Origin: Phoronis australis
Taxonomy: Eukaryota > Phoronida > Phoronidae
Length of the DNA: 64,000 nucleotides
Direction: 5' to 3'
Assembly: GCA_002633005.1 (NCBI GenBank)
Contig: NMRA01000699.1
Coordinates: forward strand, 134,037-198,036
Below the pieces are notes generated by a model, which was not told the origin of the DNA, searched no databases, and worked only from the letters and a program-made list of their open reading frames with translations. The position numbers and the translations under genes are program-made. Of the stretch, positions 46,251-58,690 are shown one piece after another. Within the stretch, counting starts at the first letter, position 1; every line of letters starts with the position of its first letter.

Positions 46251-47684
46251 TAGTGTGCGCAAAGCCTACTGGGATTGATAGATGTATTAGGAATGGCTGA
46301 TTGATTTGCACGACGTGTGATTTGTGTGCATTAAACTACGCTGCTGTCTGTAATTCTGCCGCTATTCGCCCTAATAAGCGCCTATGCCCCTATAAGTGCC
46401 CCCACGCGTTTTCAGATTTCGCTAAAGTAAGTGTTCAGCCAATGAACTACACTTTTATGCGAAAAATGCCTTACCTGCAGTTCTATAATTCTACAGTAAC
46501 GTCTCCTATTTATCATTAAGATCCGACAGTCCTGAATTTGTAGACCAAGAGCCTCGCCGCTATGTCAGCGTTTAGCCGCGACTATAAACTGCAAACTTAC
46601 ACCGTAATTCAAAAAGAACGCAAAAGAATTGCTGCTCTTGCGAGTAATGTGTCCCATTATGATCTTGACTTTCGAAACAGACGCAGCGTACTTTTCAGCG
46701 AGATTGTATCTTTCCAGTACAGATCTTCTCCCTCAACAGGAGTCCAAACTTCTTTGTACATGTACATGTGAAAACCGCGAATCGAAGATAAATAAAAAAT
46801 TGACCAGTGTTAGCACGAAGCCAAGAAGCGCGCGCTATATAATGTACCGGCTGTCATCGCAGACAGTGAGGAACTATCTATTCATGAAACGGGTAACATA
46901 GTATCGGCAAGAAATAAATATTGGCACTAATTTCCGAAAGTTTCTAATACCGTAAAAAGCTTTAGCATTATTTTTAAGAGAAACAATTATCTAGTTAATA
47001 ACAATTGGAGTTTTTAAAGCCAAAGTGACCCACTGATAGTGAACACATTCGCACCCTTACACCTAGAATCTCCCGGAAAATAGCTGTTACACTACACATC
47101 CAGTAACCCGGCGACTCAAATGAGTGACATTTAATGTCGGCCTCACAGAAACAATTCTCGAACATTTTTCGCAGATGAGGCCAGCAAGTGCTAAATGGTA
47201 AAACACGTTCTGCTTTACTGCTACAGCTAATTTCTTTGGTTATAATGCGCACCTAGACCGTTTCATCTGGCAAATGAAGTCTGATGACAAGCACACGCAC
47301 GCTTACTCTCACACACACACGCAGACGAACTTCAAAGCAAACGTGTGTTCCTCCAGATTTTTCTAGTGTTGCGGGCTTCGATATAGCGCAGATTTGGACT
47401 TAATCTGTACTTAATCCAGATTCCACAAGGATTAAAAATCTTAGAGACGCTATTTGGAAACTTAAAGGAAAACGCCACCCAAAAACAGCCTAGTTTGTAT
47501 CAGTTTAGATCGAGCAGTTCCACTCGATAACTGCAAGCACAGTTCTTTTACCTCACACCTGACGGCAGACAGAGGTGTTGAAATTAACAAAATGACGTCA
47601 GAGGTTCAAACGCAGTCTGTTCACAGCAGTTCACAACACGCTTACTGGTCTCAGCTTATCGCTTGAATTCATAGTATTACTCCA
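46251..47684. other. No recognised feature
   Basis: Short frames (46301-46519, 46562-46901) without motifs. A small CA-rich simple repeat is near 47310. Confidence 0.4.
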
Positions 47685-48310
47685 ACACCCCGGCCAACCC
47701 GCGATCGAGAACGCCCGGAAAACGATCGACCACGAAATTTGGCTCAAGAAGCGAAGCCAGGCAAGGTGAGTAAATTTGATGAATTTTCGTTGTTTTTGCT
47801 TCCTGTGTAAAACAGAGATATGAGTTCAAGGCGCAACACATTGAGTAAGGGCAGGTATAGCTTTTGGCTAGTGCCTCTTCCAAATATACATGTAGGATAA
47901 AAGTTACAATGACCGAGGAATGGCATGGGCCGAAGGCGATTTGTGTCATTTTTGGCAAATTGCCGTTATTTTTGGCTCTAAATTAATAAATTGACCATGG
48001 AGTTATGAAGAAATGACGTGTGAAAATATAACGCAACGCTTGTTTTCTGTAGTTTTGTCAGGATCTCTGATTTTTCGACAATTTTCTGATGAAAGATGCG
48101 ATCGAGAAGGCAACGATAAGCGATCTGGAACCCAAATTTGTGTTTTGTTAATGCGATCGGGAACGCATTGTGGTGTGTCAAACAGTAATGAACTTTTTTT
48201 CCTATTAAACGTGAAAAAGGTTACAAAACAAGTGTGGTGCAACCACAATTTGCGCCATTACTGTGTTACTTTCGAATCAAAACTGAACAACAGCATACAT
48301 GTAGCTTATT

Positions 48311-48456
48311 CATGGGCGGCGCACCGTGGGGGGGTGGGGGGCTATAGCCCCCATTTTTTCAGTGCTATGCCGCACATGGTCTATAGGCGGTGCACCACAG
48401 GGGGCTGAGGGGGCTTTAACACCCCAAAAACTTTTTCCAGTGCTGCGCCGACCATG
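48311..48456. repeat. Two tandem hairpin miniatures (68 and 76 bp)
   Basis: Unit 1 (48311-48378) runs from CATGGGCGGCGCACC to GTGCTATGCCGCACATG. Unit 2 (48381-48456) runs from CTATAGGCGGTGCACCAC to GTGCTGCGCCGACCATG. Both have G-run then C-run interiors able to pair. They share ends with the 42-bp version at 34100-34141. Confidence 0.65.
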
Positions 48457-50104
48457 ATATTTCCATTAAATCGCCGTGAGCACTACATGTACATCAAGCA
48501 TCATTTTAGTTTCAGAAACGAAATTACTTCATTACAGGAAACGAGTTCAGTTATTGTGAGGCGAGCTTCAACGAACATGTTACCGACGACGTGATGGTAC
48601 ACCCTACCAGGGTTTTCAAATACGGACATCAACTTTTAGACGAAACCACTGAAAACAATTACTTTCTAAACTGAAGACTCGCCCAGGAGTTGTTCCATGT
48701 GGCCCGTCAGCCAGGGGTAAACAAATCGTTGCAGCAGATGAAACCGAGTGTAGAATCTTCTTGTAAAATTGTGACAGCAAAAGGAAAAAAACGAATAGCC
48801 AGCGAAGTCAAAGAATGATGATGAGCTTGCCCATGGGGAAAGAGGGGACTGCGGCAACACATCACGAGATGATTCAAAGATTCTCACTCAAAAACTTCTG
48901 GGATCTAAAAATTGGACAGAAGTTGTGTAAACTTGTGTGTTGATAAAACGGGTGGGATTTTACTTGATGTTTTACTGATCACATCGATATAGAGAAGAAC
49001 AGATTGACTTAATTGCGGCACCCGTGTGGCTTGAATGTACGTTGTGTTTGTCTTTTCTGATTTTAAGTCTTGGTCCTAAAATCACAAGTTCATGATCTTC
49101 AGTTTAATGTGACATTGAAAAAGATTGAGACAGTTATATGTACTATATTGTGATTTTCTCAAAACATAGTCAACGTGTTGTCATTAACGTCACTTCAACT
49201 ACACACTGTAGTGACTTACACAGGAAATCAACAACATGATAGCATTTCTATTATAACATTAATCTTTTACCACACATACCTCGAAATTGGTCATAGAAAT
49301 ATATGTATTATTGCTTTAGGGAAATCAGTATTACAACTCCATTGAGCATTTCCTATACTTTTGCAATGTGCTAGGCTAAATTATCACTGAATGATATATT
49401 TAAGACTGATTGATAGTATAACAGACTCTCACAGGAAATCAATCATATTATGAAAGCAATTTCTACAATAATCATGGACATATATTTTCTTTTAAAATAC
49501 TAATTAGTTAAAACAATTGTGTCTAAGTGTTGCCCAATGACACTCAGTATGGCCACATGAATCTACGTGAACACTACACTGGTTCTGTTAAATATCCTGT
49601 TGGAATAACACAAATATGTACAGAAACATGAGGAAAAAGGTTCAAAACAAAACGTCAAAATACTATCACATTAGACAAGTACCAACCATAAACTTTGTAA
49701 ATCTGAATAAACTATAGTGACTTAACAACCTTCACCACTGGACTTAATGATTTCATTCATGACGTTTCTGTTTCTTATGCCTGTAGAAGGAGGCATACTG
49801 TTTGCATGACATGCCACATTCATCACAAAAAGGAGTGTCCCCGTGCTGTGACGCAATGTATCGCGTCAGGCTCATTCTTTCGTGAAACATTGATCACAGA
49901 TGGGACAACCAGTGAATCGTTTTGCTTCCTGAGCACGATGCTTCGTGTTGTGTTTTCCTATATGGACAAAAGAAATCTTGATGCATGCAACGCGTCAATC
50001 ACAGGGCTGGTAAAGGTCTTGCTGGTTAAAGTGTCACTGTGTTTTATTGCCATGTGGTCGTACTAAGGCGATTTCTTTAGTTCCTCAACGAAGCTCCACA
50101 ACGC

Positions 50105-50106
<2 letters not shown>

Positions 50107-50145
<39 letters not shown>
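50107..50145. repeat. CA dinucleotide microsatellite
   Basis: About 19 uninterrupted CA units. Confidence 0.97.
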
Positions 50146-50147
<2 letters not shown>

Positions 50148-51559
50148 CTTTGTGACATGCAGCCTGTGTACTACTCTTTTTTGAAGGCGTAGACTTAACA
50201 CCCTGAAGGACTCGCCCTATGGATACAGTTCAACTGAAAAAAATCAAACGTACATGTATTCAGTTGTGTTTGTTAGGCTAAATCTCACAAAGAAATCATG
50301 AGAAAAACAGTGAAATATAATTAATGATTAATAATAAATCCATCAACTAATTCACGGTCCGTATTATTCTAAAATTATTGACATGATACCGTAACTTGAA
50401 CGACTATTCGGGCCAATGTATAGGAAAAATGTGCGTTCACGATCGCCTTTTTGCGTTCACGATCGCTATAGAGAATTAACGACTTCGTTCCCAATTGCCG
50501 TCGAACACAAGGACCTGCTTGTATTGGTAAATATCTCGAATTGTTTCACAAACCATAACTAACAAAGGTGTCACCAGGGACGATTTAACTATAAATGTCA
50601 CACCTTTCTACTACTATACCCTGGAATTGCTAATAACAAGTAGAATTTGTCGATTTTAGGAGGCGCAAGGCATTTTACCTAAAGCCATTGCTTTATGTGC
50701 TTTTTATTTTAAAAAATAAGCAAAAGCCAAGTGTTACATGTATTTCAGATCTACAACAAAGACTACTTTCTGATGCTTTTCTGTGTGTCGCATTGGTGTC
50801 AAATTATCCTTTATTTAAGAAGAAAGTGACATTTAAACTCACCGGGTACGTCACCGTCCTCTACAATTTTTGGTGCAAGGTCTCGTTCTCGATTGCCTTC
50901 CGGGCGTTCTCGATCGCGGGTTGGCCGGGGTGGCCTTTAGACGATAGACAGGGTCAGTTTTTCACCGGGCGACTTACATGTACATGTAAGTTGCGTTCAG
51001 TAGGTGAGTAATGCACTCCTAGCAGTGGCGGATCTACGTTTTCAGCAAGGGGGGTTTAGGATTCCCGCCAAGATCGAATCCTAGACGCATAGCGCCGAGC
51101 GGGGGGAGGTCGGGAGGGGGGTTTCCCCTCCCGTGTAAGATATCTTTTTGTTTGTGTAGCCAAATAGTGAAATTTCCATGCATCCTGGTAAGTTTCTGTC
51201 ACTTAACATGTCTCTTGAGTTTTTCTTAAGATAATTAAAAACCGTTCTCGATTTCGTCACATGAACTTGGCACATAAGTTTCGTGAAACCATATTGTGCA
51301 CATCTGGATTTGAGTCACGCCACCAGCAAAAAATTTTGTTGGAACATCTGCTTACACACACCTTTTTTAGCATACGAAAAGTCGTATACGAAAAAGTGTG
51401 GTGTGTATACTGGGGTTTAGACAACTTCCAAATATTCAAGAGCATAACTAAGGAGCACCGACGGGGCGTAAAAACTTGAATATCAGATGATCGCGTAGCA
51501 GCAGCCTCAAGTTGTTTAAGAACGAAGACCTGTACTGTTAGTCCGGAAAAAACATGTGT

Positions 51560-52046
51560 TCTGTCTCGTTACGAGAAAAACTGGCGAACGATGGTGCTCT
51601 CCACTCATAGTCTATTATTAAAAGCAACAATAAATAATTAGGTATCACTTTATTAAGCTGAATCACGTTGACAACAATTGAAAAACGTCAAATCTATCAG
51701 GAAACAAATCATCTGAAAACAGTTTCACGAAACCAAAACATCCTGTGCACAGTGGTGAAAAGATACACTGGACTAGTTTGCAGAGGGACCAGATGTACAC
51801 TGAGAGTACACAAAAAGCTGACCTGTTCCGTCACGAGACCAAGAGTACACCTGTGCTTATTATCCCTATAAAAATAGTCGATCTGTCGCGGGACCAAACA
51901 GTACTGGCTGAGATAAATAGTTTTACAAAGCACACTTTGGGAAAAAAAATCACAAGACTAGTTCGCCGAGGGACCAGAAGTACACTGAAACTCAACATCT
52001 ACACAAATCAAGCTGGCCTGGTCCGTCGCGAGACCTAAAGTGTACT
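51560..52046 (+). repeat. Array of hairpin-forming 'GGTCCGTCGCGAGACC' motifs
   Basis: Related tokens occur at about 51563 (TCTCGTTACGAGA), 51775 (CAGAGGGACCAGATGTACAC), 51812 (TGTTCCGTCACGAGACC), 51883 (GTCGCGGGACC), 51961 (CGCCGAGGGACCAGAAGTAC) and 52018 (CTGGTCCGTCGCGAGACC). Most are followed by A-rich sequence and GTACAC/GTACT. Two of them (51772 and 51957) are copies of one longer unit 185 bp apart. Several tokens are self-complementary. A plus frame (51745-52038) stays open through the array but reads as repeated Arg/Asp/Thr pieces, with no known domain. Confidence 0.6.
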
Positions 52047-52853
52047 ATGCAAAAAATTTTGAATTGAAAACTTCTCTCTAAAATTTTAATCCCCAGTGGT
52101 TACTCATACGTTAGTCCTATCCTTCTGTTGTCTAGACTGCCGAGGAATTTGTATATCGGATCCAATGATTTGCTCGTCTTGGAACCATTCTACCCAGATA
52201 TCTTCGATGTTTGTTCCCAACGCTTGCACTTCGTCAACTGCTGTGTCAATGAGCTTGTAAGCCTCTACAATGTCAGCATCTCGTTTCGCAGCTCAGTTGA
52301 CACTAAGACCCTTGAGGTTGCCAAGTCCATTCAAAAGACTTACATGCGCAACTAAATTTGATCCGTTCATCATGGACTACTTCAAACCTTGACGAAGCAT
52401 CCCAGGACCTATTTGCATCTCTTGCAATTTTCGAAATAAACGTCCCAATGTCTGAACGCTTGAAACCCGAAGTACTAATATCAAATAAATGCCCATGGGC
52501 ATGAGCGTTTCATCGGGTGAGCCTTTCTGCGGAAATTCCCAGTATAGAAGACGGCAGTGTGCTTATTGCAGGTAGACAGACGGTAGGTGTTGAGGTCGGA
52601 ACTAGGGCTCCTTAGGAGGCCTATTGAACATCGCACGAGTCCCGCAAGACTTTGTTGTGAAAGAACAGCCTCCCCGCAATTTCTGGTACTGTACACTTTT
52701 CGCGAATGCGGTCACTTTCTCAATGTGAGTGCCCCCTTGGTCATTCCTTGTATAGACATAACTTGTTATAGAGTGTGTCTTCAAACGGACTCGCGACCAG
52801 ACCACGGCGCCCGCCACAATAGCAATTCTTCGGAAAAAGAATTTTTTTCAAAA

Positions 52854-52897
52854 ATATTACATGTACATGTACACAATATTACATGTACATGTACACT
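52854..52897. repeat. 22-bp tandem repeat, two copies, TACATGTACATGTA core
   Basis: ATATTACATGTACATGTACA plus two bases is repeated with one difference at the end. Both copies contain the TACATGTA palindrome that is common in this genome. Confidence 0.9.
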
Positions 52898-53422
52898 GTA
52901 TGATATTGCGCAAGACAACTTTACTATACATCAGTTACAAACGTGTGGAGTGTAATATAATGACACGGCATGACAGATGAGGTAAAAACGTTGCACGTCA
53001 ATTCGCCTGAATATCAGGGTTGCGGCACCGCAGTATTTCCCCTAATCAAATCAAAATATATCTTAGAGTAAAGAAGCTAGTTACCTAAAGAAATCAGCTA
53101 TAGAACTGCTCTTTCAGCGGTGAATCCATCTAAAATGCTTGGCTACTTCAGAAGTGTCGACGGAAGCGCGCGCACAATAAATCCCCGCGCGTTTTGCCGA
53201 TGAGCCACAAAGACTCAGCAATTCACAATGCAAAAAACTATATTTTCAGAGTGAACCCCCCCCTCTCAATTTTTTCCAAGTTGGTTTACTTGGGGTTTAC
53301 ACACGCTGGCGGTGCCGTTTTTGTTTTGCTGGAGACGCTTTTTTTTTTAATTTTTGGGTACTGGCCCGAGGGGGGGTTTAAACCCCCTGAACCCCCCCCC
53401 CCGTAGATCCGCCACTGCCTAG

Positions 53423-54129
53423 GTCAACAATCTGCACTGTATTGTGCATCTGTAAGAGGTGAGAGCCGGGTGTTCACATTTGAGCATGATGCGTCAGCTC
53501 CAGTGACTCAATGACGAGTATCTTGCCGTAACCATATTTTGACACATTTTGGACACAATTTAGGAATGCAAATCTCACATCATAGGTTTCATGAGTTAGT
53601 TAGTGCTCTTTAAATGGCATGCGTCACACTCGACTCACCGTTGGTACTCCAGCTGCAGAAACCAAAGGTCTCGCATCATAGGCCTGCTCACCCCTCCCTA
53701 AATCTCTCTAAGCTATTCATGGACGCGCTTCACTATGAGCGACTCCATTGTCTGTAAGTGCATCGCATTGGAATAGTTTGCATACTAATAAACGTATAAT
53801 CTGACACACGGGCTACTAGCGGTTATCAACTTCAGTCCACTGGTTCGAAAAACCGGGCCGCCATGGTCTAGTACCGCTCCCGTTATACACAGCAATAACA
53901 CCTCGGAAGTGCATACACGTCTGCTTAACTGGTAGATTTTAGTTAAAAAGGACACATGGCTTTTGAACGGCACAATTCTAAATCCAGCCAATTTCAAAAT
54001 CTAACGAAGCATGAGATGGGAAATATACAGACAACATGCTGTAAGTGCCTAACAAGGTGCGTTGACGACTACCATCAAACGAATTAGCGGCAAACATTGG
54101 GCAAATACACTTAAATGGAGGACTGATAC
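53423..54129. other. No recognised feature
   Basis: No supported gene or bounded repeat. Confidence 0.4.
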
Positions 54130-55803
54130 ACCGTAAAATGTAAGAAGTGTTACATTTTAAGTAATTGCTACGTTTTAAGGTACTTGGTCTCTCCTAAAAC
54201 GTTACAAGTTGTCACACTTTGTATAACTTTTACAATTTTCGTCGAATGCACAATCGAGAAATGTAATATCGTTACATTTTACTAAAGCGACGTCGGTATA
54301 TTTTATGAGTTTGCTTGGTACAGGTATTTGTCGCACGCAGGAAAACGGTTCACACACCTAGCGGCTCCTTTCTTGGATTGTTTGAATGAAGTTCTGTCAA
54401 ATGTGAAAGCTCGAATTAATAGGTGTGTCCCGATGTGCTTTTCATATTTTTTTAACATGAATGTTTTCTTGGTTTAGTCAATATGTACCCCGTAAAGTTT
54501 CAATTCCAGGCAAAAGGAGTTTTCAGGATCAGGTAACAACTTTGTTATTGTTGAAACGCTCTTGCAATCTTTTCTTGGCGCTCACAGGTCATAAACCAAG
54601 TGTCTATCCGACATTACAGTAAACATACTTTCCACGGTAACCACAATAGAAACTGTAACACAAAGACACCGGATTTTGGCTAATATTTGTCGTATTTCTT
54701 CGGGAAAAACGATCACCACAAATACTTTCACAGAGAACACAACATCGGAAGCCAATTTGATAGAAAATCACCCGTTTTAGTCCATCATAGACTTATTTCA
54801 GCCAGTGTTTTATAGCCGTTAAGTCATTGGCAATTGGCCCGACTGTTTCACACAAAAGGAGCGAGATCAACGTTTCTGATACCCACAGGTTCTGTCTAGC
54901 ACCTTAGTTCATTACGGTGTTGTCCCGTTGCACACAACTTGTTCGATTCTATTGCCCAACAACAAGTTGGGAAGTTTACCCCTGTAGCCAATATGTTTTT
55001 ACACGACTGATTAAATCCATTCTGGCATTTATGGTTGGAGGGTCCGCTCTCTTTTTTCGATAATTGTTCTAATCCCCAATAAGATCGTATCTACCACGAC
55101 TGGGTTGTGCTGTTAAAAATAAAAGTTAAGTTATAACATCTTTGAACATAAAGTAATAGCATTTCTGAAATTTTCGCCAAATGGTGATCATGTTTAGTTT
55201 TTGAATCGCCAAAATTGCCCAACTACAACCGAAGTTACGACAGTCTATTCTTTTCGAATACACCAATTCACTGTGAGTTTGACTGTGTTCACCAGTGGTA
55301 ATAAGCCTGGTAGATAACTGGCCTGCTTGTTGTCGTAACAGACAAGAGTGTGCGTGGAAGCTAACAAAGAAGCTAGATGTTATCACACGCTCAGAACCCC
55401 CTACGTCTGGTAAAGTCACTGAACAGGAAAACGCTGTCATGGTAAAAATCTGTTGATGAAGTACATCTCACCGATGTACGGGGCAAGTTTCTTATGAAGC
55501 GCACCATTCCTGCGGACTACAGAAGCATGTAATTCCTCGTTCTTTCAAAAATACTCGAGTATTCCCGGCCGTATCAAACTCAACTTGTTCGTGATTTTGG
55601 TCATTAATTTTGTATCATTTCGTTGGTTTCGTAAAAGGTAACATAGCACATTTCTCGCGTGTACATTCGACGTAAAATATAACAATTACGTAAAATGTAA
55701 CAACTTCATAAATTTCAGGAAAGGCTTACCAACGTAACACGTAATAATGTCGGCAAATGTTCATTTGTATAAACTAACTGTTGTTACATTTTATAATATT
55801 GCC
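54130..55803. mobile_element. 1.7-kb element with about 170-bp inverted ends rich in GTTACATTTTA
   Basis: The left end (about 54130-54300) and the reverse complement of 55620-55803 share in order GTTACATTTTA.GTAATTG, CGTCGAATG.ACA..CGAGAAATGT, then GTTAC.TTTTAC. The terminal sequence repeats the short palindrome AAAATGTAAC/GTTACATTTT. The interior (54900-55330) is shared with 19920-20345. No transposase was recognised, and the target duplication is unclear because the ends are made of short repeats. Confidence 0.6.
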
Positions 55804-57609
55804 ACTTTTTCCGGCTTTTCAAAGCAGCAAGGCTTAGACCATAAATTCGAAAGAGTAGTGAACCCAATGTTTTTGTACCAGCCCACAACATACATGTACT
55901 AGCACATGTACATCATTTTCTGTATGTACTGGTACATGTAGATAATTGTCGCATACCAAGCAAACAAGAAACTCAACCTTTGGAAAAGCAACATACATTC
56001 GAGATTTCCTTCAACCCCAAGCTATTCTTTCTTAGTATATTTCGTAGGAAAAAAGAAGTATTCTATTCAAACTTCGATCCCAATTAGCATTATTAATTTT
56101 GTAATTTTTTATAAAAGCATGCATGAGATATCAACGATCGACATGACTTTAAATTTCTCGATGTTAATGCAGATGGAGTATTTTTGCGAACGGGTAGAGC
56201 AGTAACACACCACAAAACTTGAAGGCTGGCATTTTATGTATTGTTTGTATAGTGTAAAAAGGATACCAAACCGGGTTTGGCCTATCAACAGATGTTAAAA
56301 AAGCCTTTTCCATCCAGTTCTGGGATACAAGAAGGATGGAGGAATATCTGAAAAGACCTTTAAACGTCTGCTAAACGGGCAAGCATAGCATAGAGGTTGA
56401 GATTGGAGGAAAATAAATATTTTATCCAACATGGAATGAAAAACGTGTGAGATTCTTATGATAATTATTCGACGAAAAAGGAAATTACATGTACCTGTTT
56501 TGCAGACAAATTTGGTTTTAAAACTTTTTTGTATTCTAGTCTGGACTGGAAAATTGCTTGAAATCAACTTTCAAAAGTAATACGATTTTACGTGCAAAAG
56601 TGTCTTAACAAGGTATCCCACAACTTTGGCAGTTGTTGCCGCTGTGGTATAAAAAGCCTTTCCAGAGCCTTTTGCTTGTTTTATGCGTTTGACATCATCC
56701 TTTTTATCAATTTCTCTTGCACGATGCAACGTGGCCGCACCAGCTTATTTTTGATTTCTGTTACAAAACGTATGTAGTACCTGTTTTAATGTCAAATGAT
56801 GACCGATAACTATCGGAATGTGAACTTTTATGCCACCCCAGGCAGATATATGGTCACGAAATTTATTTAAAGATCAAACGGTTGCGCAGTCGACGTCGAT
56901 AGATAAAAAGGGACAAGAACTATCTTCACAATATCTCGACAACGGTAGCCATAGTCGAAGTACATGTAAGGAACGGATGCGCAATTTATAGCTGGCGTGT
57001 CTGTCTACATATTTAAGAAACGTATGTCAAAGGACTGTGCAAGACCTTAGTTATCATGACTACTGCTTTAATTCTCGAATATCCCGAGAACTGTAAGTCG
57101 TAGTTAAAGTCATGACATGCTGCTCATACATGTAGCTCTTGGCAAGATTTATCAATATTTAGAAGGATCCGTTTAATTACTGCTGAACTGAGGGTTCGTA
57201 AAATAAGAAAGGGAAATGGATGCCCTTCTTTGCTTTTACGAACACAATATCAATAAAAACACTCTTCCGGATACTGAGAAGTTAGAACATAATGCATTAA
57301 AACGTCGTGGTACCTGGATTTCAAATGAGGTCTGCGTCATGCCATCGCTTTAATGTGTAGAACTTGTGTTGTTCCTGTACCATGAGTCACCTGCTGTAAG
57401 CCAGAGACACGTCCCAGCGGCGGACCCAACCCAACAGTAAATATCAATATCTCAACCATGATAGCCAATGACGAGATCTATCCACACAACAAATTTATTT
57501 CAGACAGATAGTGCGGCTTTGTGAAGCATCAGCTAGGAACATGGCCAATACAGCACCACTTCGGGTATGATCACAACCATTGTCAATAGGTCTTGAGATA
57601 TTAAAGGAG
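55804..57609. other. No recognised feature
   Basis: AT-rich spacer with short frames only. TACATGTA clusters near 55895-55940. Confidence 0.4.
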
Positions 57610-58227
57610 AAGATACGGTTTGTTGATTATCCCAGATATTTGTTTCGGTTAATAACGGCTTCCCTTAATTTTATTAATTAGTCGTGCCTTACTCCGGAAG
57701 TGACGTTGAGGGTGTTAAAAATTTCCCGTCATTTGGTTTTCATATAGTCTAGCCGGCGTGTGATCTGTCGAGTCATTCGTTATTTTACCTCCGTTGTGAT
57801 AAGTTCGGTTGTCGTTTGCATTTGTTTATGATTCAGTCAATGTGCCACACGGTTGCTGCGTGCCGAGGCATATTCGTTATCGTCTCGTGCACTTTGAGTA
57901 TACCATTACACCACTTTCCGAAATATAACACTCTCCGCCGTACTTGGCCTGTTCTTGTGAAGAACGCAGCGTTACCGTCCACGCAACGTACAAAGCAGTG
58001 GAGAATTACCGAGTGAGTGGCAAGCTGTGCTGTTGAATTACGAAATACATATGTACTCGGAATAGATGGATTTTCCCGCAAAACAACGCCTGACGAAAGG
58101 TGACTGTCGCTGTAGATTCCTGGTAGTGTGGCCACGTGGCCACCCCCGAGAAGTGCTTTTTTGAAACGAGTAGCCTCGCGAGTTGTGGCCTTTACAGTGA
58201 CTGGAGGCGCTTCATTTACTGTTACTC

Positions 58228-58458
58228 ATGCCTCCGAACGTACCCCCAGAGCATGCAGTTCCGGGAATTAGCAGTGATTTGCCCTGTGCTGGTGTTGTCT
58301 CTAACCCAGAGCCTGTAAGCAACCCTGCAGCGAAGTTGAGTAGTGGGAGTCAATACAGGCGAAGTTCGACAATCATTGAGAAGGACAGTTCGTCGTCCTG
58401 TGGTCAGACCGGTGAGTCAAACTTTGATACATGTAAGTTTCTTGTGAACTTGACTTAA
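58228..58458 (+). pseudogene. Serine-rich ORF carried by long-TIR element (copy 2)
   Basis: The frame begins MPPNVPPEHAVPG, has 'SSDLPCAGVV', then 'YRRSSTIIEKDSSSSCGQ' and ends in 'KFLVNLT' before a stop. After a frame change, FRR/QVCG-like residues continue to about 58520. It matches the 6412-6771 minus-strand frame over most of its length at the protein level. The shared pattern in two diverged copies suggests the ancestral element once encoded it. Function is not recognised. This copy is shortened by an early stop. Confidence 0.35.
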
Positions 58459-58690
58459 GGTTGACTAAAGTATTGGAGCTATTTAGAAGAGACCAAGTGT
58501 GTGGCGTGGGAGTCACACGGTTGGATGTAAGCGGTTTGGGTTACTCTGGTTACCATCCCGTGAGAAAAGCATAAGCATTCCATTGAGGTCGGCATAACAG
58601 TGCACAATCTGCATTTACACTAAAACATCCCACCACGTCTGTCTCCAGTCTGCCTCATCCCTCTCAACAGCTGTCTGTATTCCGACTCAC

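Larger units (their letters stand above)
47685..50945. mobile_element. 3.3-kb element with GATCG-rich inverted ends
   Basis: The left end CCCCGGCCAACCCGCGATCG continues GAGAACGCCCGGAA. The right end reverse complemented is identical over the same stretch (about 38 bp) and stays loosely similar for about 100 bp (GGTGAGT...AAAT). Further inward, related ACGATCG/GCGATCG motifs recur at 48090-48170 and 50440-50475. No transposase is recognised inside. The interior carries two hairpin miniatures and a CA microsatellite. Termini and target duplication cannot be fixed exactly. Confidence 0.5.
51023..53417. mobile_element. CAGTGGCGGAT-family element, 2.4-kb copy
   Basis: The left end CAGTGGCGGATCTACG and the right end CGTAGATCCGCCACTG are perfect inverted copies for 16 bp. 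They are flanked by an intact 5-bp target duplication CCTAG (51018-51022 and 53418-53422). Next to each end is a G-/C-run segment, as in the 1.0-kb copies, but the interior is different. It includes a hairpin-motif array (51560-52046) and a short tandem repeat. No transposase frame was recognised, so this appears non-autonomous despite its length. The clean duplication implies a fairly recent insertion as one unit. Confidence 0.88.
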
